A stretch of DNA of 6,211 nucleotides, from NCBI GenBank assembly GCA_018610025.1, contig JAHENW010000029.1, forward strand, positions 1 to 6,211, read 5' to 3'. Below the pieces are notes generated by a model. It saw nothing but the letters and a program-made list of their open reading frames with translations. It made no database searches and had not been told where the DNA came from. The translations under genes and the position numbers were made by a program. Origin of the DNA: Thermoplasmatota archaeon. Lineage in GTDB: Archaea; Thermoplasmatota; Thermoplasmata; Halarchaeoplasmatales; Halarchaeoplasmataceae. Positions 1 to 6,211 of the stretch are shown here, piece by piece. Position 1 is the stretch's first letter, and every line of letters begins with the position of its first letter.

Positions 1-1021
1 TGTCGCTTAGTATTTCAGGTGAGCCCCGGTAGTACATGAAGGGCTCGATGTCTTTTTCCCCCCTCCATCTCTGACGACAGTCACACTCGACAGACTTCAT
101 CCTTTCTTTCAATCTTTTTTCGTCCTGACTCAGGTTGAACTCGTCGATAGCTCGTATTATATCATCGTCGCAGTCACCGCAGTTGTGAGCTCCCCTATCT
201 GAACCAAGGCCTGCCTTGGACGAGATCAGGGTGGAATCGGTTTTCACTTTCGTCAGAACGTCGACCAAAGACCAGAGCCATGGAGGTCGGTATCCCCCCC
301 TTCTCCAGAGCATCTCGACCGAACTGCCGTTCTGCACGTTGACCGGATTTATGGAGATGATGTGCTCCGGAGGCGATATGCTGTCGATGGAATTCAGTAC
401 GTCGTCCACCCCCTCCACTTCCGTTAAAAACGGGGGTTTCAGAAGAAGGTATGTCCTCAGCTTGGCTCCCATATCTAAAACGATATCTCTAGCCTCTTCA
501 TAATCCCTGAACCTGAAGCCCTTGTTTATGCAGTTCTCTAGAACGAAATCACGGGCGGATTCGAGTCCGAGTGCCACCTCCAACGTATCCACCACATCGA
601 TATAATGTGTGAGGTCATCCTCATTCACGTACTCCGGTCTGCTTTCTATCAGTATCTTCTCCGCATCGAAGGATTTCAAGATCTCACTACCCATCTCTTG
701 GGATATCTCTTTTTTATCTAAAAAGCTTCCAGAGGTGTATATCTTTACTATATCTTCCCCCCCGTACTCACCCAAAGCCGTATGCAGCTGCTCCCTTAAA
801 TCGTCCTCAGTGATATCTGGATTGGTATCTGTGTAGTACCCACACATGGAACAGCCATGGTTATAGCTCCATGAGCATCCTTTCGTTCTGAAGATCAGGG
901 AGAAAACGTCTTTCTTTTCCCCGTCATCCAGTTCCCTTTCACTCCACGTTGATATTAGCTCAGTTGAATCCGATCTGGAGGATCGATCATGACACCTTTC
1001 GATCTCTTCCTCGAGTTCCAT
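1..1021 (-). CDS. raSEA: Archaeosine-biosynthesis radical SAM protein RaSEA (3' end cut by window edge)
   Basis: Radical SAM enzyme of the TIGR01210 type. With ArcS it converts the lysine adduct of preQ0 at position 15 of archaeal tRNAs into archaeosine (known for the family). 340 codons are visible and no stop is reached. The Fe-S/SAM motif is C49-x7-C57-x2-C60 in the context RTKGCSW...GCSMCGY, the family's non-standard spacing rather than CxxxCxxC. Other family landmarks are WRRGGYRPPWLW near residue 250, HNCGDCD (C281, C284) and ECDCRQRW (C313, C315), possibly a metal knuckle. Family members are usually only slightly longer than this, so few codons should be missing. The ATG at 1021 is the only good start before the motif. 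It follows nfnB by 39 bp with no Shine-Dalgarno, so it may be a leaderless transcript or a tail gene of the nfn operon. Family assignment is firm; the exact start is less so. Confidence 0.9.
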   Translation of the reverse strand, partial: MELEEEIERCHDRSSRSDSTELISTWSERELDDGEKKDVFSLIFRTKGCSWSYNHGCSMCGYYTDTNPDITEDDLREQLHTALGEYGGEDIVKIYTSGSFLDKKEISQEMGSEILKSFDAEKILIESRPEYVNEDDLTHYIDVVDTLEVALGLESARDFVLENCINKGFRFRDYEEARDIVLDMGAKLRTYLLLKPPFLTEVEGVDDVLNSIDSISPPEHIISINPVNVQNGSSVEMLWRRGGYRPPWLWSLVDVLTKVKTDSTLISSKAGLGSDRGAHNCGDCDDDIIRAIDEFNLSQDEKRLKERMKSVECDCRQRWRGEKDIEPFMYYRGSPEILSD

Positions 1022-1044
1022 GGGGTAAGAAAGGTAAGGGGAGA

Positions 1045-1050
1045 GATAAA
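1045..1050 (-). promoter_or_regulatory. Weak TATA-like element before the RaSEA gene
   Basis: The minus strand reads CCTTTATCTC in the 39-bp gap after nfnB, centred about 27 nt before the RaSEA ATG. That is the spacing expected of an archaeal TATA box on a leaderless transcript, and the start has no Shine-Dalgarno. The match to the consensus TTTAWATA is poor, so read-through from nfnB is equally possible. Confidence 0.25.
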
Positions 1051-1060
1051 GGTTTTTTTA

Positions 1061-3285
<2,225 letters not shown>

Positions 3286-3293
3286 ATATACTG

Positions 3294-3298
3294 ACCTC
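3294..3298 (-). promoter_or_regulatory. Ribosome binding site of nfnA
   Basis: The minus strand reads GAGGT, 8 nt before the ATG at 3285. Its presence argues against the in-frame TTG at 3300, which overlaps it. Confidence 0.6.
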
Positions 3299-3316
3299 AA
3301 TCTAGTAAAAATGTGG

Positions 3317-3327
3317 CTTATAAAAAG
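3317..3327 (-). promoter_or_regulatory. Archaeal TATA box for the nfnAB operon
   Basis: The minus strand reads CTTTTTATAAG, preceded by an A-rich BRE-like GGTAAA. With the usual ~25-nt spacing, transcription would start near 3297, giving a leader of about 12 nt that just contains the GAGGT site. This suggests nfnAB has its own promoter, separate from the upstream hypothetical gene. Confidence 0.65.
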
Positions 3328-3354
3328 TTTACCTATTTCCTCTTAAATCTTCAC

Positions 3355-3368
3355 AACGATTAATTGTT
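3355..3368. promoter_or_regulatory. Imperfect palindrome upstream of the nfnA TATA box
   Basis: AACGATTAATTGTT is a 14-bp near-perfect palindrome (one mismatched pair) centred on ATTAAT, about 30-40 bp upstream of the nfnA TATA box. That is a position where archaeal activators bind. It is a candidate operator only; AT-rich spacers yield such palindromes by chance. The rest of the 124-bp spacer (3286-3409) shows no gene or clear terminator. Confidence 0.25.
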
Positions 3369-3409
3369 CTTATGAGTTATTAAGAAATGATAGTTGTGTA
3401 GGCCTGGCT

Positions 3410-3787
3410 TCATATCTCACTTTCGTCTCCGTAGACGACGATAGGGATGGATCCAGAGTACTTACCCGGTTGGACGTCGACCCCAACCCTCAATCTGAAG
3501 GCGACCATCCTTTTCTCCCCGACATCTAATGAACCCTCTATGGAACTGTCCTCTCTCGTTTCCCACCCATCTTCGCTTATTATCCCCATACCCACATACA
3601 CCTCGGGTAGATAGGCCTCCCCAGTATTCTTTATCCAGTACCACTTGATCTTCTCTTCTCCCGGTTTTATAGGACCAAAGTCGATGTTCTTTACCTTATT
3701 CTCACATCGCTCGTCCTGGTAAACGGAAAGGTCAAAATCTTCCTCTCTGTCCTCGGATATCCCAACATATCTCTTTTCGATCTCCAC
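3410..3787 (-). CDS. Hypothetical protein, probable Ig-like beta-sandwich
   Basis: 125-residue acidic protein of unknown function. The pattern resembles NEW3/CARDB-like immunoglobulin folds: alternating hydrophobic strands, a FGPIKPGEEKIKWYWIKNTG stretch (residues 37-56; polar or charged linker before a strand with NTG), then LDVGEKRMVAFRLRV and DVQPGKYSGSIPIVV. The 'pG..y.g.i.i' ending is common in such domains. No signal peptide, transmembrane segment or catalytic motif is visible, so it appears cytoplasmic, unlike most archaeal proteins with this look. It starts at GTG 3787, with GGGG about 8 nt upstream and a TATA box 30-40 nt upstream; the nearby upstream ATG is out of frame. It precedes nfnA on the same strand with a 124-bp gap that contains a separate promoter, so co-transcription is uncertain. 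The fold is inferred by eye only. Confidence 0.7.
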   Translation of the reverse strand: MEIEKRYVGISEDREEDFDLSVYQDERCENKVKNIDFGPIKPGEEKIKWYWIKNTGEAYLPEVYVGMGIISEDGWETREDSSIEGSLDVGEKRMVAFRLRVGVDVQPGKYSGSIPIVVYGDESEI

Positions 3788-3818
3788 TTCAATAACCCCA
3801 TTTTATTTGACTACGTAG

Positions 3819-3826
3819 TTTTATAA
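3819..3826 (-). promoter_or_regulatory. TATA box for the 125-residue hypothetical gene
   Basis: The minus strand reads CTTATAAAAC here (core TTATAAAA). About 25 nt downstream the transcript would begin near 3797, leaving a ~10-nt leader that includes a GGGG Shine-Dalgarno-like run before the GTG at 3787. Confidence 0.55.
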
Positions 3827-3857
3827 GAGAAACAATGGAAGTCTTGGATTATAATCT

Positions 3858-3893
3858 TTATGATAGATGATGAAAATTTATGAGAAATTATGA
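3858..3893 (+). repeat. Phased TTATGA repeats in the divergent promoter region
   Basis: TTATGA occurs at 3858-3863, 3878-3883 and 3888-3893, with starts 20 and 10 bp apart, so all lie on the same DNA face. An inverted copy (TCATAA) sits at 3940-3945, just before the rightward TATA box, and a further direct copy at 3370-3375 upstream of nfnA. The cluster lies in the 203-bp gene-free region 3788-3990 between the two divergent gene sets, which otherwise holds only the promoters. A shared regulator site is plausible but unproven in such AT-rich DNA. Confidence 0.4.
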
Positions 3894-3949
3894 TATTTTA
3901 ATCCCTCTTCCTCAACATTTTTTATCATTCCGCAATTTTCATAACAGAA

Positions 3950-3957
3950 TTTAAATA
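3950..3957 (+). promoter_or_regulatory. TATA box for the rightward metal-ribbon/nuoEF operon
   Basis: TTTAAATA is a close match to the archaeal TATA consensus and is preceded by a purine-rich CAGAA (possible BRE). The expected start is near 3979, giving a leader of roughly 10-14 nt before the ATG at 3991. All four plus-strand genes follow with gaps of 15-39 bp and no other evident promoter, so this is probably the operon promoter. Confidence 0.65.
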
Positions 3958-3970
3958 AAAATACTCATTA

Positions 3971-3987
3971 GGTAGTAGTAGGTAGTA
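3971..3987 (+). repeat. 10-bp-spaced direct repeat GGTAGTA over the expected transcription start
   Basis: GGTAGTA occurs at 3971-3977 and 3981-3987, separated by GTA, immediately before the ATG at 3991. It covers the predicted start of transcription. It could be a repressor site or part of the initiator/leader; it is only a weak Shine-Dalgarno (GGT). Confidence 0.4.
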
Positions 3988-3990
3988 AAA

Positions 3991-4350
3991 ATGGAATTAG
4001 AATGCAAAAGTTGTGGATATGAGTGGGATTACCAGGGAAAAAGCGACTACTATGCCACATGCCCTAACTGCCACTATAAGGTCAAGATACCGGCGGAAGC
4101 GAAGGTTGTGCCCCCTGATGTCGAGATAGGCAGGTTCGGCGAAGAGGAGAACCAGTTCATCAGGGAGATGACTAAGTGCGAAGATGAAGAGGACTTAAAA
4201 GAGGTCTGCAAGAAATACGACCAAGAGGAGTTCAACACCATCAAAAAGAAGGTGAAGAAAAAAGCGAAAGAGATGCGCGATGACCTAGAAACATATGAAC
4301 AGGTCGAAGATCTGCTGGAACGGGTCAACTGGGAATACCAAGAGCTTTGA
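3991..4350 (+). CDS. Small metal-ribbon protein 1 with charged helical C-terminal domain
   Basis: 119-residue protein of unrecognised family. Residues 1-33 form a treble-cysteine ribbon: C5-x2-C8-GYEWDYQG...C24-P-x-C27, followed by KVKIPAEA. The CxxCGYxW...CPxC pattern suits a zinc ribbon but also recalls short rubredoxin-like iron sites. Residues ~49-119 are highly charged and helix-forming, with KKYDQEEFN, a Lys-rich IKKKVKKKAKEM and a C-terminal WEYQEL. It is paralogous to the next gene over its whole length (about 39 of 71 identical residues in the C-terminal part, counted by eye). Its N terminus is also found fused to NuoE two genes on. It leads the operon directly behind the TATA box. 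There is no signal peptide or membrane segment. A role as an accessory, electron-transfer or regulatory partner of NuoEF is inferred from position and the shared domain only. Confidence 0.85.
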   Translation: MELECKSCGYEWDYQGKSDYYATCPNCHYKVKIPAEAKVVPPDVEIGRFGEEENQFIREMTKCEDEEDLKEVCKKYDQEEFNTIKKKVKKKAKEMRDDLETYEQVEDLLERVNWEYQEL

Positions 4351-4854
4351 AACGGCTCTTATGGTGTTACCATGATCCTGGAATGTGAAAGCTGTGGGCA
4401 TGAGTGGGAGTACCAGGGAGAAGGAGAGACCTACGTCAGATGTCCAGAATGTGAATATAAGGTCAAGATACCGGCGGAAGCAGAGGTAGTTCCCTCTGAA
4501 GAGGACGAGAAAAAGAAAGTCAAGAAGATGCCCGCACAGGCGGAAGTGATCCCTCCTGGAGAAGAGAGCAAGACATTCAACAGTGAAGAAAAAGAGTTCA
4601 TGCGAGAACTGGCAGAATGTGACGAACCCGAGGATGTCAGGGAATTGTTCTTGAAGTACGACCAGGAGGAATTCAATTCTTTAAAGAAAAAAGTCAAGGG
4701 GAAGGCTAAGGAGATTAGTAATGACTTGGAGATATACAAACAGATAGAAGAAGTGATGGAAGAATCCAATTGGAATTATTCTGAATTGTAAGATATATGT
4801 GATAAAATGAAGCTGGAATGTGAAAGTTGTGGATATGAATGGGATTACCAGGGA
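4007..4854 (+). repeat. Dispersed near-identical DNA tracts among the three ribbon-coding 5' ends
   Basis: Positions 4007-4038 and 4823-4854 match at 31 of 32 bases, at the same offset from the start codon (genes 1 and 3). Positions 4075-4100 and 4456-4481 are identical over 26 bp (genes 1 and 2). A 14-bp tract, GAAGCAGAGGTAGT, is shared by genes 2 (4477-4490) and 3 (4912-4925). Identity includes synonymous positions, and the closest partner changes along the module. This points to recent duplication or gene conversion rather than protein-level constraint alone. Confidence 0.7.
4372..4791 (+). CDS. Small metal-ribbon protein 2, paralogue of the preceding gene
   Basis: 139-residue protein. 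Its ribbon uses the same positions C5, C8, C24 and C27 and ends in KVKIPAEAEVVP. A ~20-residue insertion follows that looks like a partial duplication of this linker (KKMPAQAEVIPPGEE), accounting for the extra length over paralogue 1. The C-terminal helical domain (about 69-139) keeps the family marks: one Cys (AECDEPED), KYDQEEFN, KKKVKGKAKEI, and a terminal NWNYSEL. It starts at ATG 4372, with GGTG 5 nt upstream; the ATG at 4361 runs into a stop at once. It follows paralogue 1 by 21 bp and precedes the nuoE fusion by 15 bp, so all should be co-transcribed. Function unknown. The tandem paralogues and shared ribbon with NuoE suggest work on the same complex. Confidence 0.85.
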   Translation: MILECESCGHEWEYQGEGETYVRCPECEYKVKIPAEAEVVPSEEDEKKKVKKMPAQAEVIPPGEESKTFNSEEKEFMRELAECDEPEDVRELFLKYDQEEFNSLKKKVKGKAKEISNDLEIYKQIEEVMEESNWNYSEL

Positions 4855-5385
4855 GAGAGCGAGTACTACACTACCTGTCCCAAATGTGAATACGAAGTGA
4901 AGATACCGGCTGAAGCAGAGGTAGTCGTCCCTGAGGAAGACATAGAGAAGATAATTGAGAAGTATCCTTCTGAAAGGAGCTCCCTGATACCGATACTGCA
5001 GGAGAGCCAGGAGAAGTTCGGCTACCTGCCGCGGCCGGTCATGGAAAGGATAGCTAGTCATCTGAATCTACCGGAGAGTAAGGTTTACGGGGTGGCGACG
5101 TTCTACGCGCAGTTCAGGTTCGAGCCTCTGGGCGACCACGTGGTAAAGATATGTCATGGGACCGCGTGCCACGTGAACGGTGCGGAGAACATAACGGAAA
5201 CGTTGGAGAACGAACTCGGTGTAGAAACTGGAGAGACAACGGAGGACGGCTCTTTTACCCTACAGAGGGTTGCCTGCCTAGGATGCTGCAGTTTAGCTCC
5301 CGTTATAATGGTGGATGATACCGCACACGGCAACCTCACCCGGGACAAATTGAAGAACGCACTCCAAAAGTACCGAGAGAATTAA
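4807..5385 (+). CDS. nuoE: NuoE/HydC-like [2Fe-2S] subunit with fused N-terminal metal ribbon
   Basis: 192-residue fusion. Residues 1-33 are the same CxxC...CPxC ribbon as in the two preceding genes (C5, C8, C24, C27), then a PAEAEVVVP linker. From about 45 it is a standard NuoE/HydC: helical part IIEKYPSERSSLIPILQE...FGYLPRPVMERIASHLNLP, VYGVATFYAQF at 93-103, then a thioredoxin-fold [2Fe-2S] site with C116-x4-C121 and C157-x3-C161 (CLGCCSLAP), all four ligands intact. In NuoEF/HydBC modules this subunit passes electrons between NuoF and the rest of the enzyme in the cytoplasm (family knowledge). The usual NuoE of ~150-170 residues lacks this ribbon. It starts at ATG 4807, whose ribbon aligns residue for residue with the two paralogues. 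The nuoF-like gene follows by 39 bp. Whether the ribbon binds Zn or Fe is not decidable here. Confidence 0.93.
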   Translation: MKLECESCGYEWDYQGESEYYTTCPKCEYEVKIPAEAEVVVPEEDIEKIIEKYPSERSSLIPILQESQEKFGYLPRPVMERIASHLNLPESKVYGVATFYAQFRFEPLGDHVVKICHGTACHVNGAENITETLENELGVETGETTEDGSFTLQRVACLGCCSLAPVIMVDDTAHGNLTRDKLKNALQKYREN

Positions 5386-5411
5386 AAATGATGAGTATTA
5401 GGACCTCTTAA

Positions 5412-5416
5412 AGGAG
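5412..5416 (+). promoter_or_regulatory. Ribosome binding site of nuoF
   Basis: AGGAG lies 8 nt before the ATG at 5425. It is the most canonical Shine-Dalgarno in the window and fixes the start of the right-edge gene in the 39-bp spacer. Confidence 0.75.
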
Positions 5417-5424
5417 ACATCAAT

Positions 5425-6211
5425 ATGCCTAAAGTCAAGATTGGATACGCTTCCTGTGGTATAGCCGCAGGTGCAGAGGAAGTTTACGGGGCCCTGAAAA
5501 AGGATCTTGAAGACCTGGATGTTCAAGCCGATCTGGAGAAGGTGGGCTGTATAGGGATGTGTCACAACGAGCCCATCGTTGAGGTGGAAGAGGATGACGG
5601 CACCTATACATACGGTAATCTAGATGTAGAGGATGTAGAAAATTTGGTGAAACAGCATCTGGTAGATGGTGTACCGTATGAAGAAAAATTGGTCTCTTCA
5701 CCTGATGAAGATTACGATTATTTCTCCAAGCAGCACAAGGTCGTCCTTAGGAACAGTGGTGTCATCGATCCAGAGGAAATCGAGGAGTATATTCAAAAGG
5801 ACGGTTATGAAGCGCTGAAGAAGGCACTGAAGATGGATCCCCAGGAGATCATCGATGAGATAAAGGAGAGCAATCTCAGGGGCAGGGGTGGAGCAGGATT
5901 CCCGACCGGCGTGAAATGGCAGTTCGTTAGAAATGCTGAAGGAGATAAAAAATATCTAATCTGTAATGCTGATGAAGGAGATCCAGGGGCCTTTATGGAC
6001 AGATCTGTTCTAGAGGGGGATCCGCATGCAGTACTAGAAGGCATGATCATCGGTGCCTATGCAACCGGAGCCGATGAGGCCTACATCTACTGTCGTGCTG
6101 AATATCCCCTGGCATTGAAAAGACTCGATATAGCCATCGAGCAGGCAAAAGAGAAAGGTTTCCTCGGAGAGAACATCTTAGATACCGACTTCTCCTTCGA
6201 GATAAAGATAA
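5425..6211 (+). CDS. nuoF: NuoF/HydB-like NADH-binding flavoprotein (partial, runs off right edge)
   Basis: 262 codons are visible, with no stop. An N-terminal thioredoxin-like ferredoxin domain (about 1-90: GYASCGIAAGAEEV, then KVGCIGMCHNEPIVEV and a V-x2-LVKQHL helix) precedes the NuoF core. The core shows the FMN/NADH motif NLRGRGGAGFPTGVKW at 150-165 and NADEGDPGAFMDR at 181-193, followed by GMIIGAYATGADEAYIYCRAEYP. A NuoF with this extra N-terminal domain is the HydB-type layout of bifurcating hydrogenases and related NAD-linked dehydrogenases. It should oxidise or reduce NAD(H) via FMN and pass electrons to the NuoE partner just upstream. The N-terminal domain shows only C11, C42 and C46 where four cysteines would normally bind a [2Fe-2S] cluster. 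The C-terminal Fe-S part and any downstream catalytic subunit are outside the window, so hydrogenase and formate dehydrogenase contexts cannot be told apart. Confidence 0.93.
   Translation, partial: MPKVKIGYASCGIAAGAEEVYGALKKDLEDLDVQADLEKVGCIGMCHNEPIVEVEEDDGTYTYGNLDVEDVENLVKQHLVDGVPYEEKLVSSPDEDYDYFSKQHKVVLRNSGVIDPEEIEEYIQKDGYEALKKALKMDPQEIIDEIKESNLRGRGGAGFPTGVKWQFVRNAEGDKKYLICNADEGDPGAFMDRSVLEGDPHAVLEGMIIGAYATGADEAYIYCRAEYPLALKRLDIAIEQAKEKGFLGENILDTDFSFEIKI

Noticed and set aside
294..300. Run of seven C (G on the coding strand) in the RaSEA gene as a possible frameshift
   Set aside because: Read with seven bases the frame stays open and gives the expected WRRGGYRPPWLW segment and the downstream Cys motifs. 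The six-base run at 58-63 is also in frame.
3352..3398. CACAAC...GTTGTG inverted repeat as a terminator hairpin after the hypothetical gene
   Set aside because: Arms are only 6 bp with a 35-base loop and no T-run follows on the minus strand.
3301..3409. Possible small RNA or tRNA in the nfnA upstream spacer
   Set aside because: AT-rich, with no cloverleaf, GGTTC-type T-loop or stable stem; it is adequately explained as a promoter region.
4681..5061. 126-residue minus-strand frame rich in Phe/Leu that resembles a membrane protein
   Set aside because: The hydrophobicity comes from reading Glu/Lys-rich codons (GAA, AAG) backwards. It spans the junction of the ribbon-2 and nuoE genes.

Overview
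The window looks like chromosomal DNA of an archaeon. The evidence is a RaSEA-type radical SAM enzyme of archaeosine tRNA modification (a family known from archaea), TATA-box promoters 25-35 nt before several starts with very short leaders, and heavy use of AGG/AGA (Arg) and ATA (Ile) codons. The proteins are rich in Glu, Asp and Lys, which would fit a salt-adapted or thermophilic, anaerobic euryarchaeal-type lineage. I cannot name the lineage from this sequence.

Layout: two gene sets diverge from an AT-rich region at 3788-3990. Leftward (minus strand) lie a 125-residue beta-rich hypothetical protein (3787-3410), then nfnA (3285-2437) and nfnB (2440-1061) joined by an ATGA overlap, then the RaSEA gene (1021 to the left edge, lacking its last codons). 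Rightward (plus strand) lie two paralogous small metal-ribbon proteins (3991-4350 and 4372-4791), a nuoE/hydC-like gene with the same metal ribbon fused to its N terminus (4807-5385), and a nuoF/hydB-like gene (5425 to the right edge, partial).

How the genes fit together: NfnAB couples NADH, NADPH and ferredoxin. NuoE and NuoF form an NAD(H)-oxidising FMN/Fe-S module that, in anaerobes, serves electron-bifurcating [FeFe]-hydrogenases or NAD-linked formate dehydrogenases. The locus is therefore probably a redox-balancing hub. The catalytic partner of NuoEF should lie just beyond the right edge.

The most unusual feature is one ~40-residue CxxC...CxxC ribbon that occurs three times in succession. 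Two copies carry a shared ~70-residue charged helical domain and one is welded to NuoE. This suggests a small family of dedicated accessory or electron-transfer proteins for the NuoEF complex. Stretches of 26-32 bp are identical or nearly so between copies.

No tRNA, rRNA, CRISPR array, insertion sequence or clear terminator was seen.
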